DNA of 64,000 bases from Adhaeribacter terrigena (GCF_016623615.1 NZ_JAEHFX010000008.1:1-64000), one strand, 5' to 3'; positions 8,607 to 17,919 are shown, counted from the stretch's first letter. Translations and numbers: made by a program. Notes: generated from the sequence alone by a model not told the origin.

Positions 8607-9485
8607 ATGAAAGGCATAATCCTGGCCGGCGGTTCCGGCACCCGTTTGCACCCCTTAACCTTAGCCGTAAGCAAGCAGTTAATGCCGGTTTACGATAAGC
8701 CGATGATCTATTATCCGCTGTCTATTCTTATGATGGCCGGTATCCGCGAAATTCTGATCATCAGCACGCCGCACGATATGCCGATGTTTAAAAAGCTGCT
8801 TGGCGATGGTAAGAATCTGGGCTGTGAATTTACCTATGCCATTCAGGAAGTGCCGAACGGACTGGCGCAGGCGTTTGTAATTGGTGAAGAGTTTATCGGG
8901 AACGATAAAGTGGCCTTGGTTTTAGGCGATAATATTTTCTACGGAAGTGGCCTGGCTGAGCTCCTGCAAAGCAACAATGATCCGGATGGCGGCGTGGTGT
9001 ATGCCTATCATGTGCATGACCCGGAGCGTTATGGCGTAGTAGGCTTCGATGAAAAAAAGAATGTGCTTTCCATTGAAGAAAAACCGGCCAACCCAAAATC
9101 AAATTATGCGGTGCCGGGCTTGTATTTCTACGATAACGAGGTGGTAGAAATTGCCAAAAATCTGGAGCCAAGCCCGCGTGGTGAATACGAGATTACCGAC
9201 GTAAATAAAGAATACCTGCGCCGGGGAAAACTTAAGGTAGGCATCCTGGGGCGTGGCACGGCCTGGCTCGATACCGGTACGTTCGATTCTTTGATGCAGG
9301 CCGGAAATTTTGTGCAGATCATTGAAGAGCGTCAGGGTCTGAAAGTGGGTTGCATAGAAGAGATTGCCTGGCGGATGGGTTTTATTTCTACCGATGAACT
9401 ACAGGAAATTGCCAGACCATTAACGAAAAGCGGCTATGGCCAATATTTACTGAATCTGGCCGAAGAGAAAGTTTTCAGCGCCTAA
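8607..9485 (+). CDS. rfbA: glucose-1-phosphate thymidylyltransferase
   Basis: RfbA/RmlA makes dTDP-glucose from dTTP and glucose-1-phosphate. The 292-aa protein carries the nucleotidyltransferase signature [13 protein letters not shown] (residues about 6-18) and the downstream segments LGDNIFYG and EEKP typical of RmlA. It closes the nucleotide-sugar run; a 96-bp A+T-rich gap containing ATTAAAC/ATTTAAC words separates it from the epimerase. A hairpin terminator follows at 9506-9541. Confidence 0.95.
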   Translation: MKGIILAGGSGTRLHPLTLAVSKQLMPVYDKPMIYYPLSILMMAGIREILIISTPHDMPMFKKLLGDGKNLGCEFTYAIQEVPNGLAQAFVIGEEFIGNDKVALVLGDNIFYGSGLAELLQSNNDPDGGVVYAYHVHDPERYGVVGFDEKKNVLSIEEKPANPKSNYAVPGLYFYDNEVVEIAKNLEPSPRGEYEITDVNKEYLRRGKLKVGILGRGTAWLDTGTFDSLMQAGNFVQIIEERQGLKVGCIEEIAWRMGFISTDELQEIARPLTKSGYGQYLLNLAEEKVFSA

Positions 9486-9512
9486 AAACGGTATCCTTTT
9501 TAACAGAAAAAC
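9484..9512 (+). repeat. dispersed intergenic repeat copy at the rfbA terminator
   Basis: The core AAAAACGGTATCCTTTTT begins at the rfbA stop codon and runs into the A-tract of the terminator hairpin. Confidence 0.7.
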
Positions 9513-9541
9513 CCGCAGCATTAATGGTTGCGGGTTTTTTT
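9506..9541 (+). terminator. terminator of the nucleotide-sugar operon
   Basis: The stem CCCGCA (9512-9517) with TGCGGG (9529-9534) has an A-tract before it and at least six T residues after it. Confidence 0.85.
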
Positions 9542-9593
9542 GTTTGAAAAAATCATCGGTTTCAGAAGTAAATGCTACACGGAAAGCATTTGT

Positions 9594-9657
9594 AAATGCT
9601 ATGGTTTTTAAGCCTGGAAGTAAGATTATAAAATGCTATGGTTTTCGGTAATAAAAT
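9594..9657 (+). repeat. two tandem copies of the dispersed repeat
   Basis: Two direct copies (9594-9622 and 9630-9657) share the variant core AAATGCTATGGTTTT, with T in place of C after the A-run. They lie in the gap between convergent rfbA and chrA. Confidence 0.65.
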
Positions 9658-9663
9658 TGCCGT

Positions 9664-10836
9664 TTATGGAATGAACAAACCCAGCAATAAACCCAGAATG
9701 ATCAGGAATGGCGGCGGAACTTTCGTCCAGAGGAGTACCGCGAACGTGATAACCACAATGCTGATGTTCAGCCAGTTCGTTTCTATTGGGTGAAAAAGTA
9801 AAATCGCGGCCGCACAAACCATTCCGGAACTTACCGCATTTATTCCTTCCAGCGAGGCTTTTACTACGCGGTATTTTTTCAGTTCGTTCCAAAAGCGGAT
9901 CACGAAGAAGATAAAGAACGTACCGGGAAGAAAAATGCCGGCCGTGCCCGCGATCGAACCTAAAATCTGTCCGCCTACGCCATAATCGCGCATGGCTAAA
10001 GCGCCGATGTAAGGCGTAAAAGCGAAAACGGGGCCCGGCAAAGCTTGTAAAAACGCGTAGCCCGAAAGAAATTCTTCGGAAGTTAAATACTGTTTGAACT
10101 CTACAAATTCCGTAAAAAGCAGCGGGATAAGCACCTGTCCGCCCCCAAAAACCAGGGTGCCGTTCCGGTAAAAGTTCTCGAAAAGTAAGATGGCCCGCCA
10201 CTTGGTTATGCTACCCAAAACGGCCGCCGTAACCAGCACCGCCACAAAAAGAATAAAGTTGCTCCATTCTATTTTCAGCTTTTTATCGGGTTCCAGCGGA
10301 TGATTTTTGAAACGAATGGCCGTAACGGCGCCACCCGCCAATAGCAGCACCGGAAAAACCCAGGGCGAACGAAAGAAATAGGAGAGAATGGCAGAAATAA
10401 CCATCAGCCCGATGCCGGTTTTGCTTTCAATAACTTTGGTGCTGATCTTATAAGCGGCAAAAGCCACAAAACCAACCGCAATGGGTTGAATATAACGGGT
10501 AAAGTGCAGCGAAATATTACGGTTCTGCAGAAACGTTACCGCCAATGCCGCCAGGGTCATAAAAATAAAAGCCGGAATGATCCAGACCAGTAAAGTAAGG
10601 TAAGCCAGGTTCGGGCCGCCTAAACGGAAACCGATTGCCGTAAGGGTTTGGGTGGAACTGGGGCCAGGCAGGATCTGGCAAAGGGCGTTGAGTTCAACGA
10701 GTTCTTTTTCGGTGAGGTAACGCCGTTTTTCGACCAGCAATTTGAACATCATAGCCACATGCGCCTGCGGGCCGCCAAAAGCAGTAAGCGCCAGGATCAG
10801 TACATCCTTCAGAAAAATATAGTGGCGAAGGCTCAA
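9664..10836 (-). CDS. chrA: chromate transporter, ChrA family
   Basis: A 390-aa polytopic inner-membrane protein of the CHR family, which exports chromate by ion-coupled transport. It shows the two-domain architecture: FGGPQAHVAMM near residues 20-30 and a second copy of the motif, VFGGGQVLIPLL, in the C-terminal half, each followed by several hydrophobic segments. QILPGPSSTQT is also typical. The start appears to be TTG at 10836, since the conserved N-terminal helix begins immediately after it and the first internal ATG would remove the motif. Substrate assignment is by family only. Confidence 0.85.
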   Translation of the reverse strand: MSLRHYIFLKDVLILALTAFGGPQAHVAMMFKLLVEKRRYLTEKELVELNALCQILPGPSSTQTLTAIGFRLGGPNLAYLTLLVWIIPAFIFMTLAALAVTFLQNRNISLHFTRYIQPIAVGFVAFAAYKISTKVIESKTGIGLMVISAILSYFFRSPWVFPVLLLAGGAVTAIRFKNHPLEPDKKLKIEWSNFILFVAVLVTAAVLGSITKWRAILLFENFYRNGTLVFGGGQVLIPLLFTEFVEFKQYLTSEEFLSGYAFLQALPGPVFAFTPYIGALAMRDYGVGGQILGSIAGTAGIFLPGTFFIFFVIRFWNELKKYRVVKASLEGINAVSSGMVCAAAILLFHPIETNWLNISIVVITFAVLLWTKVPPPFLIILGLLLGLFIP

Positions 10837-10871
10837 AAACTACGTTGGTTAGTCAGTGTTTGAAAAAGCCC

Positions 10872-10904
10872 GAAAAACGGTAGGGTATTTACTGAAAAAA
10901 GTAG
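10872..10904 (+). repeat. dispersed intergenic repeat copy
   Basis: GAAAAACGGTAGGGTATTT with tail GAAAAAAGTAG; the tail forms the left arm of the terminator hairpin at 10898-10939. Confidence 0.7.
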
Positions 10905-10939
10905 AAACCCTGATTTGGTGTCCCCAGGATTTCTACTTT
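10898..10939 (-). terminator. terminator of the 2OG-Fe(II) oxygenase gene
   Basis: Arms 10898-10912 and 10925-10939 pair over 15 nt with one mismatch, about 10 nt beyond the stop codon of the minus-strand gene. Confidence 0.7.
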
Positions 10940-10949
10940 AAGAATACAG

Positions 10950-11924
10950 TTATTTCTTCAATAATCCAAGTTCAATTAAGCGCTCGGTTAAGTATTCGCC
11001 GGCGGTGGCATCCGGATATGCTTTTGGGTTTTGCTCGTCGATGCAGCTTTCCAGGCAGGTCAGGTCCATTTCGGAACGCGGGTGCATAAAGAACGGAATA
11101 GAATAACGCGACGTGTGCATCAGTTCGCGCGGCGGATTTACTACGCGGTGAATGGTAGATTTAAGTTTGTTGTTGGTTAAACGCGCCAGCATATCGCCTA
11201 CGTTCACCACAATCTGCTCCGGCAGCGCCGTGATCGGGATCCATTTGCCATCGCGGCGCAATACCTGCAAACCATCGGCCGAAGCGCCCATCAGCAGCGT
11301 GATCAGGTTAATGTCGCCGTGTTCGGCGGCGCGAACAGCATCGGCCGGCACGCTGTCCGGATTTTCGATCGGGAAGTAATGGATCGGGCGCAGAATGCTG
11401 TTGCCGTGGTAAACTTTATCGTCGAAATAATTTTCATCCAGGCCTAAATAAATGGCCAGGGCGCGCAGAATTTCTTTACCGGCGTTTTCCAGCGCTTTAT
11501 AAGCCGCCAGGGTGGTTTCTTTAAATTCCGGAACTTCGGCAGGCCAGATATTGGCCGGGTAATCTTCTTTTTTCAGCTCTTCTGCGCTAAGCTCCTGGCC
11601 TACGTGGTAGAATTCTTTCAGATCGCCGGTATTGCGGCCTTTGGCGTGTTCCTTGCCTTTGCCTACGTAGCCGCGTTGACCCGCTAAAGCCGGGTTCTCG
11701 TATTTTTGCTTTACATCGTCGGGCAGGTCGAAGAATTTTTTGGTGGAAGCGTACAGACGGTTTGAAAGATCATCGGAAAGACCATGATTGCGTAAAGCAA
11801 TAAAGCCAATATTATTGTAAGCCGCTCCGAGTTCCTCTACAAATTTCTGCTTACGAGCCGGGTCTCCGGAAAGGAAATCGGCAAGATCCAGCGATGGTAT
11901 TTTATCTAATAATTTCTCGCTCAT
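10950..11924 (-). CDS. isopenicillin N synthase-like 2OG-Fe(II) oxygenase
   Basis: This 324-aa protein has the N-terminal DIOX_N region (about 8-125) and a C-terminal 2OG-Fe(II) oxygenase domain (about 175-280). The iron ligands are His202 and Asp204 (HGDIN) and His259 (STIHRV). Arg273 in RYS would bind the 2-oxoglutarate carboxylate. This places it in the IPNS/flavonol synthase-like superfamily, whose bacterial members have diverse and mostly untested substrates. No pathway partner is adjacent, so I do not assign a reaction. It has its own terminator. Confidence 0.85.
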   Translation of the reverse strand: MSEKLLDKIPSLDLADFLSGDPARKQKFVEELGAAYNNIGFIALRNHGLSDDLSNRLYASTKKFFDLPDDVKQKYENPALAGQRGYVGKGKEHAKGRNTGDLKEFYHVGQELSAEELKKEDYPANIWPAEVPEFKETTLAAYKALENAGKEILRALAIYLGLDENYFDDKVYHGNSILRPIHYFPIENPDSVPADAVRAAEHGDINLITLLMGASADGLQVLRRDGKWIPITALPEQIVVNVGDMLARLTNNKLKSTIHRVVNPPRELMHTSRYSIPFFMHPRSEMDLTCLESCIDEQNPKAYPDATAGEYLTERLIELGLLKK

Positions 11925-12029
11925 GGTAAATATTAGTAATCTTTAAAACATAAATTGTCGTACCTCGCAAGGTAAATAAAAATTTCATAACTTGAGAGCC
12001 CAAACGGTACTCCTTTAACTAAAAAAACT

Positions 12030-12869
12030 ATGAAGAAACATTATTCCTTATTCCTTGCCGGGTCGTTTATGCTGGCCTTTTCTGCCTGCGATACAACCAA
12101 GCAAACTACTAACGAAACCACTACTACTCCAAACGGCACCCAAACGGTAGCACAGCAACCCGCCAACGAGGTGATGGAAAAGAACGGCCTGAGAGTTTAT
12201 TCCTTCGATGATTCGCCGAAAATGGCTGAAGCAGCCATTAGATTGGTAGAACCCGTTACCGGGGCTTCGCTGCCAAGCAGCGCGGTTAATTTTCAGTACG
12301 AAATAACCAATTTTAAGCTTACCGACATGACCGGCCACGATCATTCCAAAGAAATGGCCAATTCCATGCAAGGGCAGCACATTCATAATATTGTTGACAA
12401 CGAGCCTTACACGGCGCACTACGAAACCAAATTTACGAAAGATGTAAAAGCCGGAAACCACGTGGTGTTGTCGTTTTTATCGCGTTCTTACCACGAAAGC
12501 CTGAAGCACAAATCGGCTTACGACCTGCGTACTTTCTCGATAGGCAAGCCTAAAGAAGCCAATACCTTCGATTTAAATGCGCAGCACATGTTCTACAGCC
12601 GCCCGAAAGGCGAATACGTTGGCAACGACACCAAAAAGGTTATGCTCGATTTCTACCTGGTAAACACCGATCTTTCGCCGGAAGGCAATAAAGTACGCGC
12701 TACCATTAACGGCACCGAATTTATGCTGAACCGCTGGTTGCCATACACCATCGAAGGCCTGCCAATGGGCGAAAACAAGATCAAACTCGAACTGCTGGAT
12801 AATGCCGGTAACGTAATTCCGGGCCCGTACAACACCGTAGAGCGCACTATTACGTTAAAAGCAGCTTAA
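12030..12869 (+). CDS. uncharacterised lipoprotein with His-rich central domain
   Basis: The 279-aa product has a lipoprotein signal peptide ending in AFSAC (Cys20), a Thr/Asn-rich linker (about 22-45) and a globular region. The central segment contains several histidines (GHDHSKE, GQHIHNIVDNEPY), which suggests metal binding or a conserved surface patch, and the C-terminal part looks beta-rich. Similar proteins occur in other Cytophagales, but I know of no established function. It is probably anchored in the outer or inner membrane. Confidence 0.75.
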   Translation: MKKHYSLFLAGSFMLAFSACDTTKQTTNETTTTPNGTQTVAQQPANEVMEKNGLRVYSFDDSPKMAEAAIRLVEPVTGASLPSSAVNFQYEITNFKLTDMTGHDHSKEMANSMQGQHIHNIVDNEPYTAHYETKFTKDVKAGNHVVLSFLSRSYHESLKHKSAYDLRTFSIGKPKEANTFDLNAQHMFYSRPKGEYVGNDTKKVMLDFYLVNTDLSPEGNKVRATINGTEFMLNRWLPYTIEGLPMGENKIKLELLDNAGNVIPGPYNTVERTITLKAA

Positions 12870-13148
12870 CTAATGTGCTGATTTTTTAATGTGAAAATGT
12901 GCTAATGATCTGATTGTTAGCTGATCTAAACATTTGCTGATAAAAAAAGGGGGTTCCGGAAACGGAAGCCCCTTTTTTTTGCTTAAAAACGGTTGGGTTT
13001 TTACAGGAAAAAGTCTGAACCGGAAGCAAGAACCTCACAAGCTTTAAAGACCTGTCAGGTTTAAAAACGCGATCCCAAAACGCTATTCTTTCAAGCTTTA
13101 AAAGTCATTTACTAATTTCCACATTAGCACATTAATCCATTAACACAT
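12869..13148. repeat. gap with inverted AATGTGCTAAT words, a terminator and two dispersed repeat copies
   Basis: Words such as TAATGTG and ATGTGCTAATG at 12871-12920 are inverted at 13110-13150 (CACATTAGCACATTA). Between them lie the hairpin at 12942-12980 and repeat copies at 12985-13017 (AAAAACGGTTGGGTTTTT, tail GAAAAAGTCTG) and 13077-13107 (AAAACGCTATTCTTT, tail TAAAAGTCA). Confidence 0.6.
12942..12980. terminator. strong terminator after the 12030-12869 lipoprotein gene
   Basis: The stem GGGG(G)TTCCG with CGGAAGCCCC has a GAAA loop, seven A residues on the left and eight T residues on the right. Confidence 0.85.
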
Positions 13149-15064
13149 TATTTCCCATACCGCGAAAAGCGTAAAGGCCAGTGCACGGAAACATCAAAAT
13201 ACGGGTACCAGTTCTTTTGATCTGCAGCGAGTTCTTCGGGGGTAAAGGTGCTGCCTAAATACGGAATATCGGCGGTGCGGTAGGTTTTGAAAGTATGCAG
13301 GCGCTGCAGCCATAAGCTGGCATAAACCCGCATGTTTTTGTGCGTACGACCTTCGTAACTAATTTCCGGACCATGCTGGCGCGTAACCTGGTGCAGATAA
13401 ATAAGCGCCGGCGTTTCTCCCGGAATGCTTAAACCTGCTTTGCTACGAATGCGCTGCTCAAAATACCGGTAACCACCCCGGAAACTACTGTGCATTTTTC
13501 TGCCCGAAACCGCTTTTTTAGCAAACAAAGCCAGCGTATTGCTTATGGTAGTATCCAGAGGGCTTTCTGAAAAACGTTCCCAGTTCAAAAGCCCCAGGCG
13601 GTTTTCGCGGCGGTAATATTCCAGTTGCAAGGCCAGTTTTGGGGTAATATCGTAGCGGAATAAATGCGTTTGGTTAAAGGTGCGGTTGGCGCGGTTTTTC
13701 AGTTGTTCGGAAGTTAAGCTGCGCACCTGGTAATTGGCCTGTAACTGCATCTGCGCATCCCAGCTGAATTTGCCCGGCGCCCACACAAAACCCGGTTCGT
13801 AAAAAAGGCTGCGTTCGGTATAGTTTTCGGCACTTTGCGCGGCTTTTATAAAAACGTATTGCTTGTAGGCGCCCACCAAACCAAAGTTCGTCCGGAAATT
13901 CGGGCGCCAGCGGGAAGTAAATTGCAAGCGGCTTTCGTAGAAAACTTCGTCGCGGTCCTCGTTGTTTTCTTCGCTGGGCGTATTTACCCGCAAAAGTTCG
14001 CCCTGATTCTGGGTAGAAACGCTATGCTTTTCGGTGAATAACCAGGTAAGGCCCGCGCCCCATGAAGTGGTATTTTGCAGCAGATCTTTTAAAAGATCTT
14101 TGGAAGTGGCGTAGCGGCGGTTTCTTTCCCGGTAGCCTAATTGCAGATTTCCGCGCAGTTTCTGGGTCTGGTAAAGCATTTCCTGAAGCGTTTCCAGCTC
14201 AAACTGGTCGTACCGGGAATCGGCAAGGGGAGTCGTGTTTTCGGTTAAAGGCTGGTAAGAAAATGTGCGTTTGGGCAAAGCCAGGCGGTTGGAGCTCCGG
14301 AAAGCCAGCGCGCTGGTGATGTTGTAGGTGCCGGTAAAATAAAGGGCCACCGTATCGCTCTGGATGCGCTGCACGTTGTTGCCGGTATAATCTTCGGTGC
14401 GGTTCTGGCGGTATTCGCCGCGTAAACCAATGGCGGCAAAAGTACTGAACTGCTTATCGTAACGGGCATCGGCAATTAAGCGCTGAAACGTGCGGGGCAA
14501 AAGGCTGGCGCGGCTGAAAAAAATATTTCCGGAAGCCGATTCCAGGTCTGCGGGCTGCGACCAGCCGGCCAGTAAACTGCCGCCATATTCCGGACCGGTA
14601 TCGCTGCGCCGGCTGCGGGAATCGCGGCGTAAACCGGCAAAAACGCTGTATTGCATTTGCCAGTCGGGCAGGGGCTTAAGCAAAAACCGAACATGTTCGG
14701 TAAAGCTGGCTACCTCGGTCTGGCTGGCGCGGTTGTTCTGGTAAAACACTTGTTCTTCCAAAGCCCAGTTCTTCCGGAAATTCCAGCTATGCATTACGTT
14801 GGCCAGGTAATCTTCGCGGGTAAAAGGGTTTTCGGCTAAAGCAGTATTATAAACATGATCCTGACCGAGATAATAACGCAACAGGTGCTTTTTATTTACG
14901 CTGTCGGCCCCGGCCAAAAAATTCCGGAAGGAAAACGTGTTAATGCCAATCCGAACCGCTTTCATCTCGTAAACGGCCGTGCTGTCCGGAATAGCCGCTT
15001 TTAGAGCCGGAGCCAGAAAAAGCAGAAATACAAAGGCAAACAGTCTGGACACGGCAAAAAACAA
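13148..15064 (-). CDS. putative outer-membrane beta-barrel protein (638 aa)
   Basis: The protein has a Sec signal peptide (about 1-23, FLAPALKA). Downstream, regularly alternating aromatic/polar stretches with many Arg, Tyr, Gln and Asn residues (for example WQMQYSVFAGLRRD and LQLGYRERNRRY) are what one expects of a large transmembrane barrel. No plug domain, TonB box or named domain is apparent. It stands alone, with intergenic repeats on both sides. Function unknown. Confidence 0.65.
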   Translation of the reverse strand: MFFAVSRLFAFVFLLFLAPALKAAIPDSTAVYEMKAVRIGINTFSFRNFLAGADSVNKKHLLRYYLGQDHVYNTALAENPFTREDYLANVMHSWNFRKNWALEEQVFYQNNRASQTEVASFTEHVRFLLKPLPDWQMQYSVFAGLRRDSRSRRSDTGPEYGGSLLAGWSQPADLESASGNIFFSRASLLPRTFQRLIADARYDKQFSTFAAIGLRGEYRQNRTEDYTGNNVQRIQSDTVALYFTGTYNITSALAFRSSNRLALPKRTFSYQPLTENTTPLADSRYDQFELETLQEMLYQTQKLRGNLQLGYRERNRRYATSKDLLKDLLQNTTSWGAGLTWLFTEKHSVSTQNQGELLRVNTPSEENNEDRDEVFYESRLQFTSRWRPNFRTNFGLVGAYKQYVFIKAAQSAENYTERSLFYEPGFVWAPGKFSWDAQMQLQANYQVRSLTSEQLKNRANRTFNQTHLFRYDITPKLALQLEYYRRENRLGLLNWERFSESPLDTTISNTLALFAKKAVSGRKMHSSFRGGYRYFEQRIRSKAGLSIPGETPALIYLHQVTRQHGPEISYEGRTHKNMRVYASLWLQRLHTFKTYRTADIPYLGSTFTPEELAADQKNWYPYFDVSVHWPLRFSRYGK

Positions 15065-15509
15065 TTTTCCTAAATTACTGATTCTGCCTCAAGGCTGCAA
15101 ATCTCCTTAGTTAGGGCGTTAAAAGCCGGAATTGTAACCGGGTGCACGTGAGGAAGTAGTTTGGTTTGAAAAACGCTATGCTTTCGGAGCCGAAAACTAA
15201 AATCCGTTCGCCTTTTTTCTTAAGTCCCGGTAAAACGCTATCAGAAAACATCCAAAAACTGCTCTTGCTCCGGATAAATTTTCCGGCCTCAGGCAACCAG
15301 ATTTTTAAAACGCTTGTCTTCTCATTTTAAATAAAGCAACAAGAGTTGCTGGATTAATTTGTGGAATAGCGTAAATATTCAGCTATCGTCTTTGTTTTTT
15401 GCGGTAAAGCGTGCAAATTTAAAACCGAAGATTTAACACAAATTTTGGAACCTGCTCCTGGGCATCTGTGTCTTGAAACTGTGCAATTTTATACCTGAAC
15501 TCCTGATTT
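15065..15509. other. 445-bp gap without a convincing gene
   Basis: It holds a dispersed-repeat copy at 15169-15197 (GAAAAACGCTATGCTTTC, tail CGAAAACTA) and a half copy near 15232 (TAAAACGCTATC). Both neighbouring genes read outward from it, so their promoters must be here, but I find no clear TAnnTTTG box. Confidence 0.5.
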
Positions 15510-17543
15510 ATGCCTAAAAAATTACTTGTAGCAATAATTCTGCTTTTGGCAGCGCACGTTGCTTCGGCCCAGAAATACGTATGGGCCTGGAAAGTGCATA
15601 AAGTTTCGTCGCAGCGCGCAACCGGTAAAGATCCTTTTGCCCCCGACCAGGTGTTAGGCGAACCGAATGCACTGCCTTTGGGCGAACCGAACAGCCAGGC
15701 ATGGAGCCCGAAAAAAGACGACGAAAAAGAGGAATTCATCGAGATCCGGTTTGTAAAATCGTTGGTGGCGCGCCAGGTTTCGGTGGTAGAAAATGCCAAC
15801 CCCGGCACAGTAACCAAAATTGAGCTGATAGATACCGGCGGCAAACCGCACGAAGTGTATACCAACAATAAACCCGGGCCGCTATCGGTGAGGCATCGCG
15901 TGCTTTCGGTTGCTTTTCCGGCCGCCAAATACCGCACCATTGGCGTTCGCGTTACCATGAATACGGCCGCGGTGGGCGGCGTAAATCAGATAGATGCCAT
16001 TGGTATTGCCGATACCGAAGAATCTTTCGTGAAAAAGGAACTGAAAGGAAAGCAGGAAATTGCCTTCGATACGGTAATGGAAAACATTGGCGAAACCGTA
16101 AATTCCATGTACACCGAAACGCGCCCGGTAATTTCTTCCGATGGTAAAACGCTTTTCTTTGCCCGCCAGAATCACCCCAAAAACACGGGGGGTACCAGCG
16201 ATGGCCAGGATGTATGGTATTCGCCGGTAACAGATCCGAAAGAACAAACCTGGGGCCCGGCCCGGAACTTAGGCAGCCCGATCAACAACAGCGGCAACAA
16301 CGGGGTAACTTCGGTTTCCGCCGACGGCAACACCTTGCTGCTCATCAATACTTATAATCCCGACGGCACGATCAGCCCGGAAGGCGCTTCGATCAGTACG
16401 CGTACCAAAACCGGGTGGAGTTTGCCCGTGAAGCTGAATATTCTGAATTACTACAATAAATCGAACGAAAATGTAGATTACTTCCTGGCTAACTCGGGCA
16501 AAACCCTGCTCATGGCCGTAACCCGCAACGATGGCGTAGGCGGGCAGGACCTGTTTGTGAGTTTTCTGCAGAAATTCGGGGTTTGGAGCAAGCCTTTGAA
16601 CCTGGGCAAAACTATTAATACCAGAAAATCGGAATTTGCGCCTTTTCTGGCCGCCGATGGCAAGACTTTATTCTTTGCTTCGGATGGGCATAAAGGCTAC
16701 GGTAAAAGCGATATTTTTTACTCCAAGCGCCTCGACGATACCTGGCAAAACTGGAGCACGCCGCTCAATCTGGGGCCGAATATCAATTCCAAAGACTGGG
16801 ATGCTTATTATACCGTGGCGGCCGCCGGCGATTATGCTTACCTGGTTTCCACGCGTAACGGTACTGGAAATTCCGAAGATATTTTTAAAATTAAACTGGT
16901 TTCGCAGTTCAAGCCCGAGCCGGTAATTCTGGTAACCGGAAAAGTGCTGGACGCGAAAACTCAAAAGCCGCTCGAAGCCAAGATCGTGTACGAAAGCCTG
17001 GTAACCGGCGAGGAATTAGGCGTGGCGCAAACCAACCCCGTAGACGGTTCTTACACCATCGTATTGCCTTCCGGCACGAGTTATGGTTATATGGCCGAGG
17101 CCGAAGGTTACATTGCCGTAAACGAAAACATAGACGCTACCGAAACCACCAAATACACTGAAATTAACCGCGACCTCTATTTGGTGCCGTTCGAAGTTGG
17201 GGCTAAAATTACGCTGAACAATATTTTCTTTGCCCAAAGCCGTTCTTTCCTGCGCGAAAGCTCTTATTCAGAACTCAACCGCCTGGTAAAGATCATGAAA
17301 GATAACCCGGCTGTAACCATTCGCCTGGAAGGCCACACCGATAACCAGGGTGATTCCAAACTGAATATGCAGCTTTCGATAGACCGCGTTAATGCCGTAA
17401 GGAAATACCTGGTAGATAAAGGCATCGAAAAGAAACGCATCGAAACCGTAGGCTTCGGCGATAGCCGGCCGGTAGCCAGTAACGTGAAAGAAGAAACCCG
17501 CCGCATGAACCGCCGCGTAGAATTTACCATCCTGAAAAAGTAG
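15510..17543 (+). CDS. OmpA-family protein with PD40 propeller and carboxypeptidase-regulatory domain
   Basis: The 677-aa exported protein has a signal peptide (about 1-20, AHVASA-Q), then a discoidin/F5-8-like beta domain (about 25-165), WD40-like PD40 repeats (about 190-465, with repeated SSDGKTLFF, SADGNTLLL and AADGKTLFFAS), a carboxypeptidase regulatory-like domain (about 475-555), and a C-terminal OmpA peptidoglycan-binding domain (about 570-677, with EGHTDNQGD). The domain order recalls PorE of the type IX secretion apparatus, but without its TPR region and with an extra N-terminal domain. I infer a periplasmic, peptidoglycan-bound role; a secretion role is only a possibility. Confidence 0.85.
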   Translation: MPKKLLVAIILLLAAHVASAQKYVWAWKVHKVSSQRATGKDPFAPDQVLGEPNALPLGEPNSQAWSPKKDDEKEEFIEIRFVKSLVARQVSVVENANPGTVTKIELIDTGGKPHEVYTNNKPGPLSVRHRVLSVAFPAAKYRTIGVRVTMNTAAVGGVNQIDAIGIADTEESFVKKELKGKQEIAFDTVMENIGETVNSMYTETRPVISSDGKTLFFARQNHPKNTGGTSDGQDVWYSPVTDPKEQTWGPARNLGSPINNSGNNGVTSVSADGNTLLLINTYNPDGTISPEGASISTRTKTGWSLPVKLNILNYYNKSNENVDYFLANSGKTLLMAVTRNDGVGGQDLFVSFLQKFGVWSKPLNLGKTINTRKSEFAPFLAADGKTLFFASDGHKGYGKSDIFYSKRLDDTWQNWSTPLNLGPNINSKDWDAYYTVAAAGDYAYLVSTRNGTGNSEDIFKIKLVSQFKPEPVILVTGKVLDAKTQKPLEAKIVYESLVTGEELGVAQTNPVDGSYTIVLPSGTSYGYMAEAEGYIAVNENIDATETTKYTEINRDLYLVPFEVGAKITLNNIFFAQSRSFLRESSYSELNRLVKIMKDNPAVTIRLEGHTDNQGDSKLNMQLSIDRVNAVRKYLVDKGIEKKRIETVGFGDSRPVASNVKEETRRMNRRVEFTILKK

Positions 17544-17576
17544 GAAAGCCCCATTTAGGTGTTTCTCCAATATCGG

Positions 17577-17635
17577 TTTAAAGTAAAAAGTAAGGCCTGC
17601 ATTTCAGAAATGCAGGCCTTACTTTTTACTTTAAA
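17577..17635. terminator. bidirectional terminator, 28-bp perfect stem
   Basis: Arms 17577-17604 and 17608-17635 are perfectly complementary around a 3-nt loop. It separates the convergent OmpA-family and VF530 genes. The right arm merges with a dispersed-repeat copy on the minus strand at 17617-17647. Confidence 0.9.
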
Positions 17636-17647
17636 AATGCTACCGTT
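17617..17647 (-). repeat. dispersed intergenic repeat copy fused to a terminator arm
   Basis: On the minus strand it reads AACGGTAGCATTTTT, then AAAGTAAAAAGTAAGG, the latter being the hairpin arm. Confidence 0.65.
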
Positions 17648-17670
17648 CCGGACTTGAAAATGCGGTGCAA

Positions 17671-17898
17671 TTATTTCTTTTTGTTCGTTACGTAATGCAC
17701 GTACAGGTCTTCTACCTGCTTGCGGGCCCAGGGCGTAGCGCGCAGAAATTTCAGGCTCGATTTTATGCTCGGATCGTGGGTGAAGCAGCGGATGTTGATC
17801 ATGTTGCCCAGCATTTTCCAGCCGTAAAAGCCTACCAGTTCGCTGATCACGTTTTCCAGGGTTTTGCCGTGCAGCGGGTTATTGGGTTGCGTTTCCAT
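17671..17898 (-). CDS. VF530 family protein (DUF2132)
   Basis: A 75-aa protein closely matching the VF530/DUF2132 family along its whole length: NPLHGKTLE at the start, then [18 protein letters not shown] and [12 protein letters not shown]. The solved Vibrio member is a small helical fold proposed to bind nucleic acid; the biological role is not established. It is the last gene of a run of minus-strand genes. Confidence 0.88.
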   Translation of the reverse strand: METQPNNPLHGKTLENVISELVGFYGWKMLGNMINIRCFTHDPSIKSSLKFLRATPWARKQVEDLYVHYVTNKKK

Positions 17899-17919
17899 CT
17901 CTTAATTTTTTGCGGTCTT

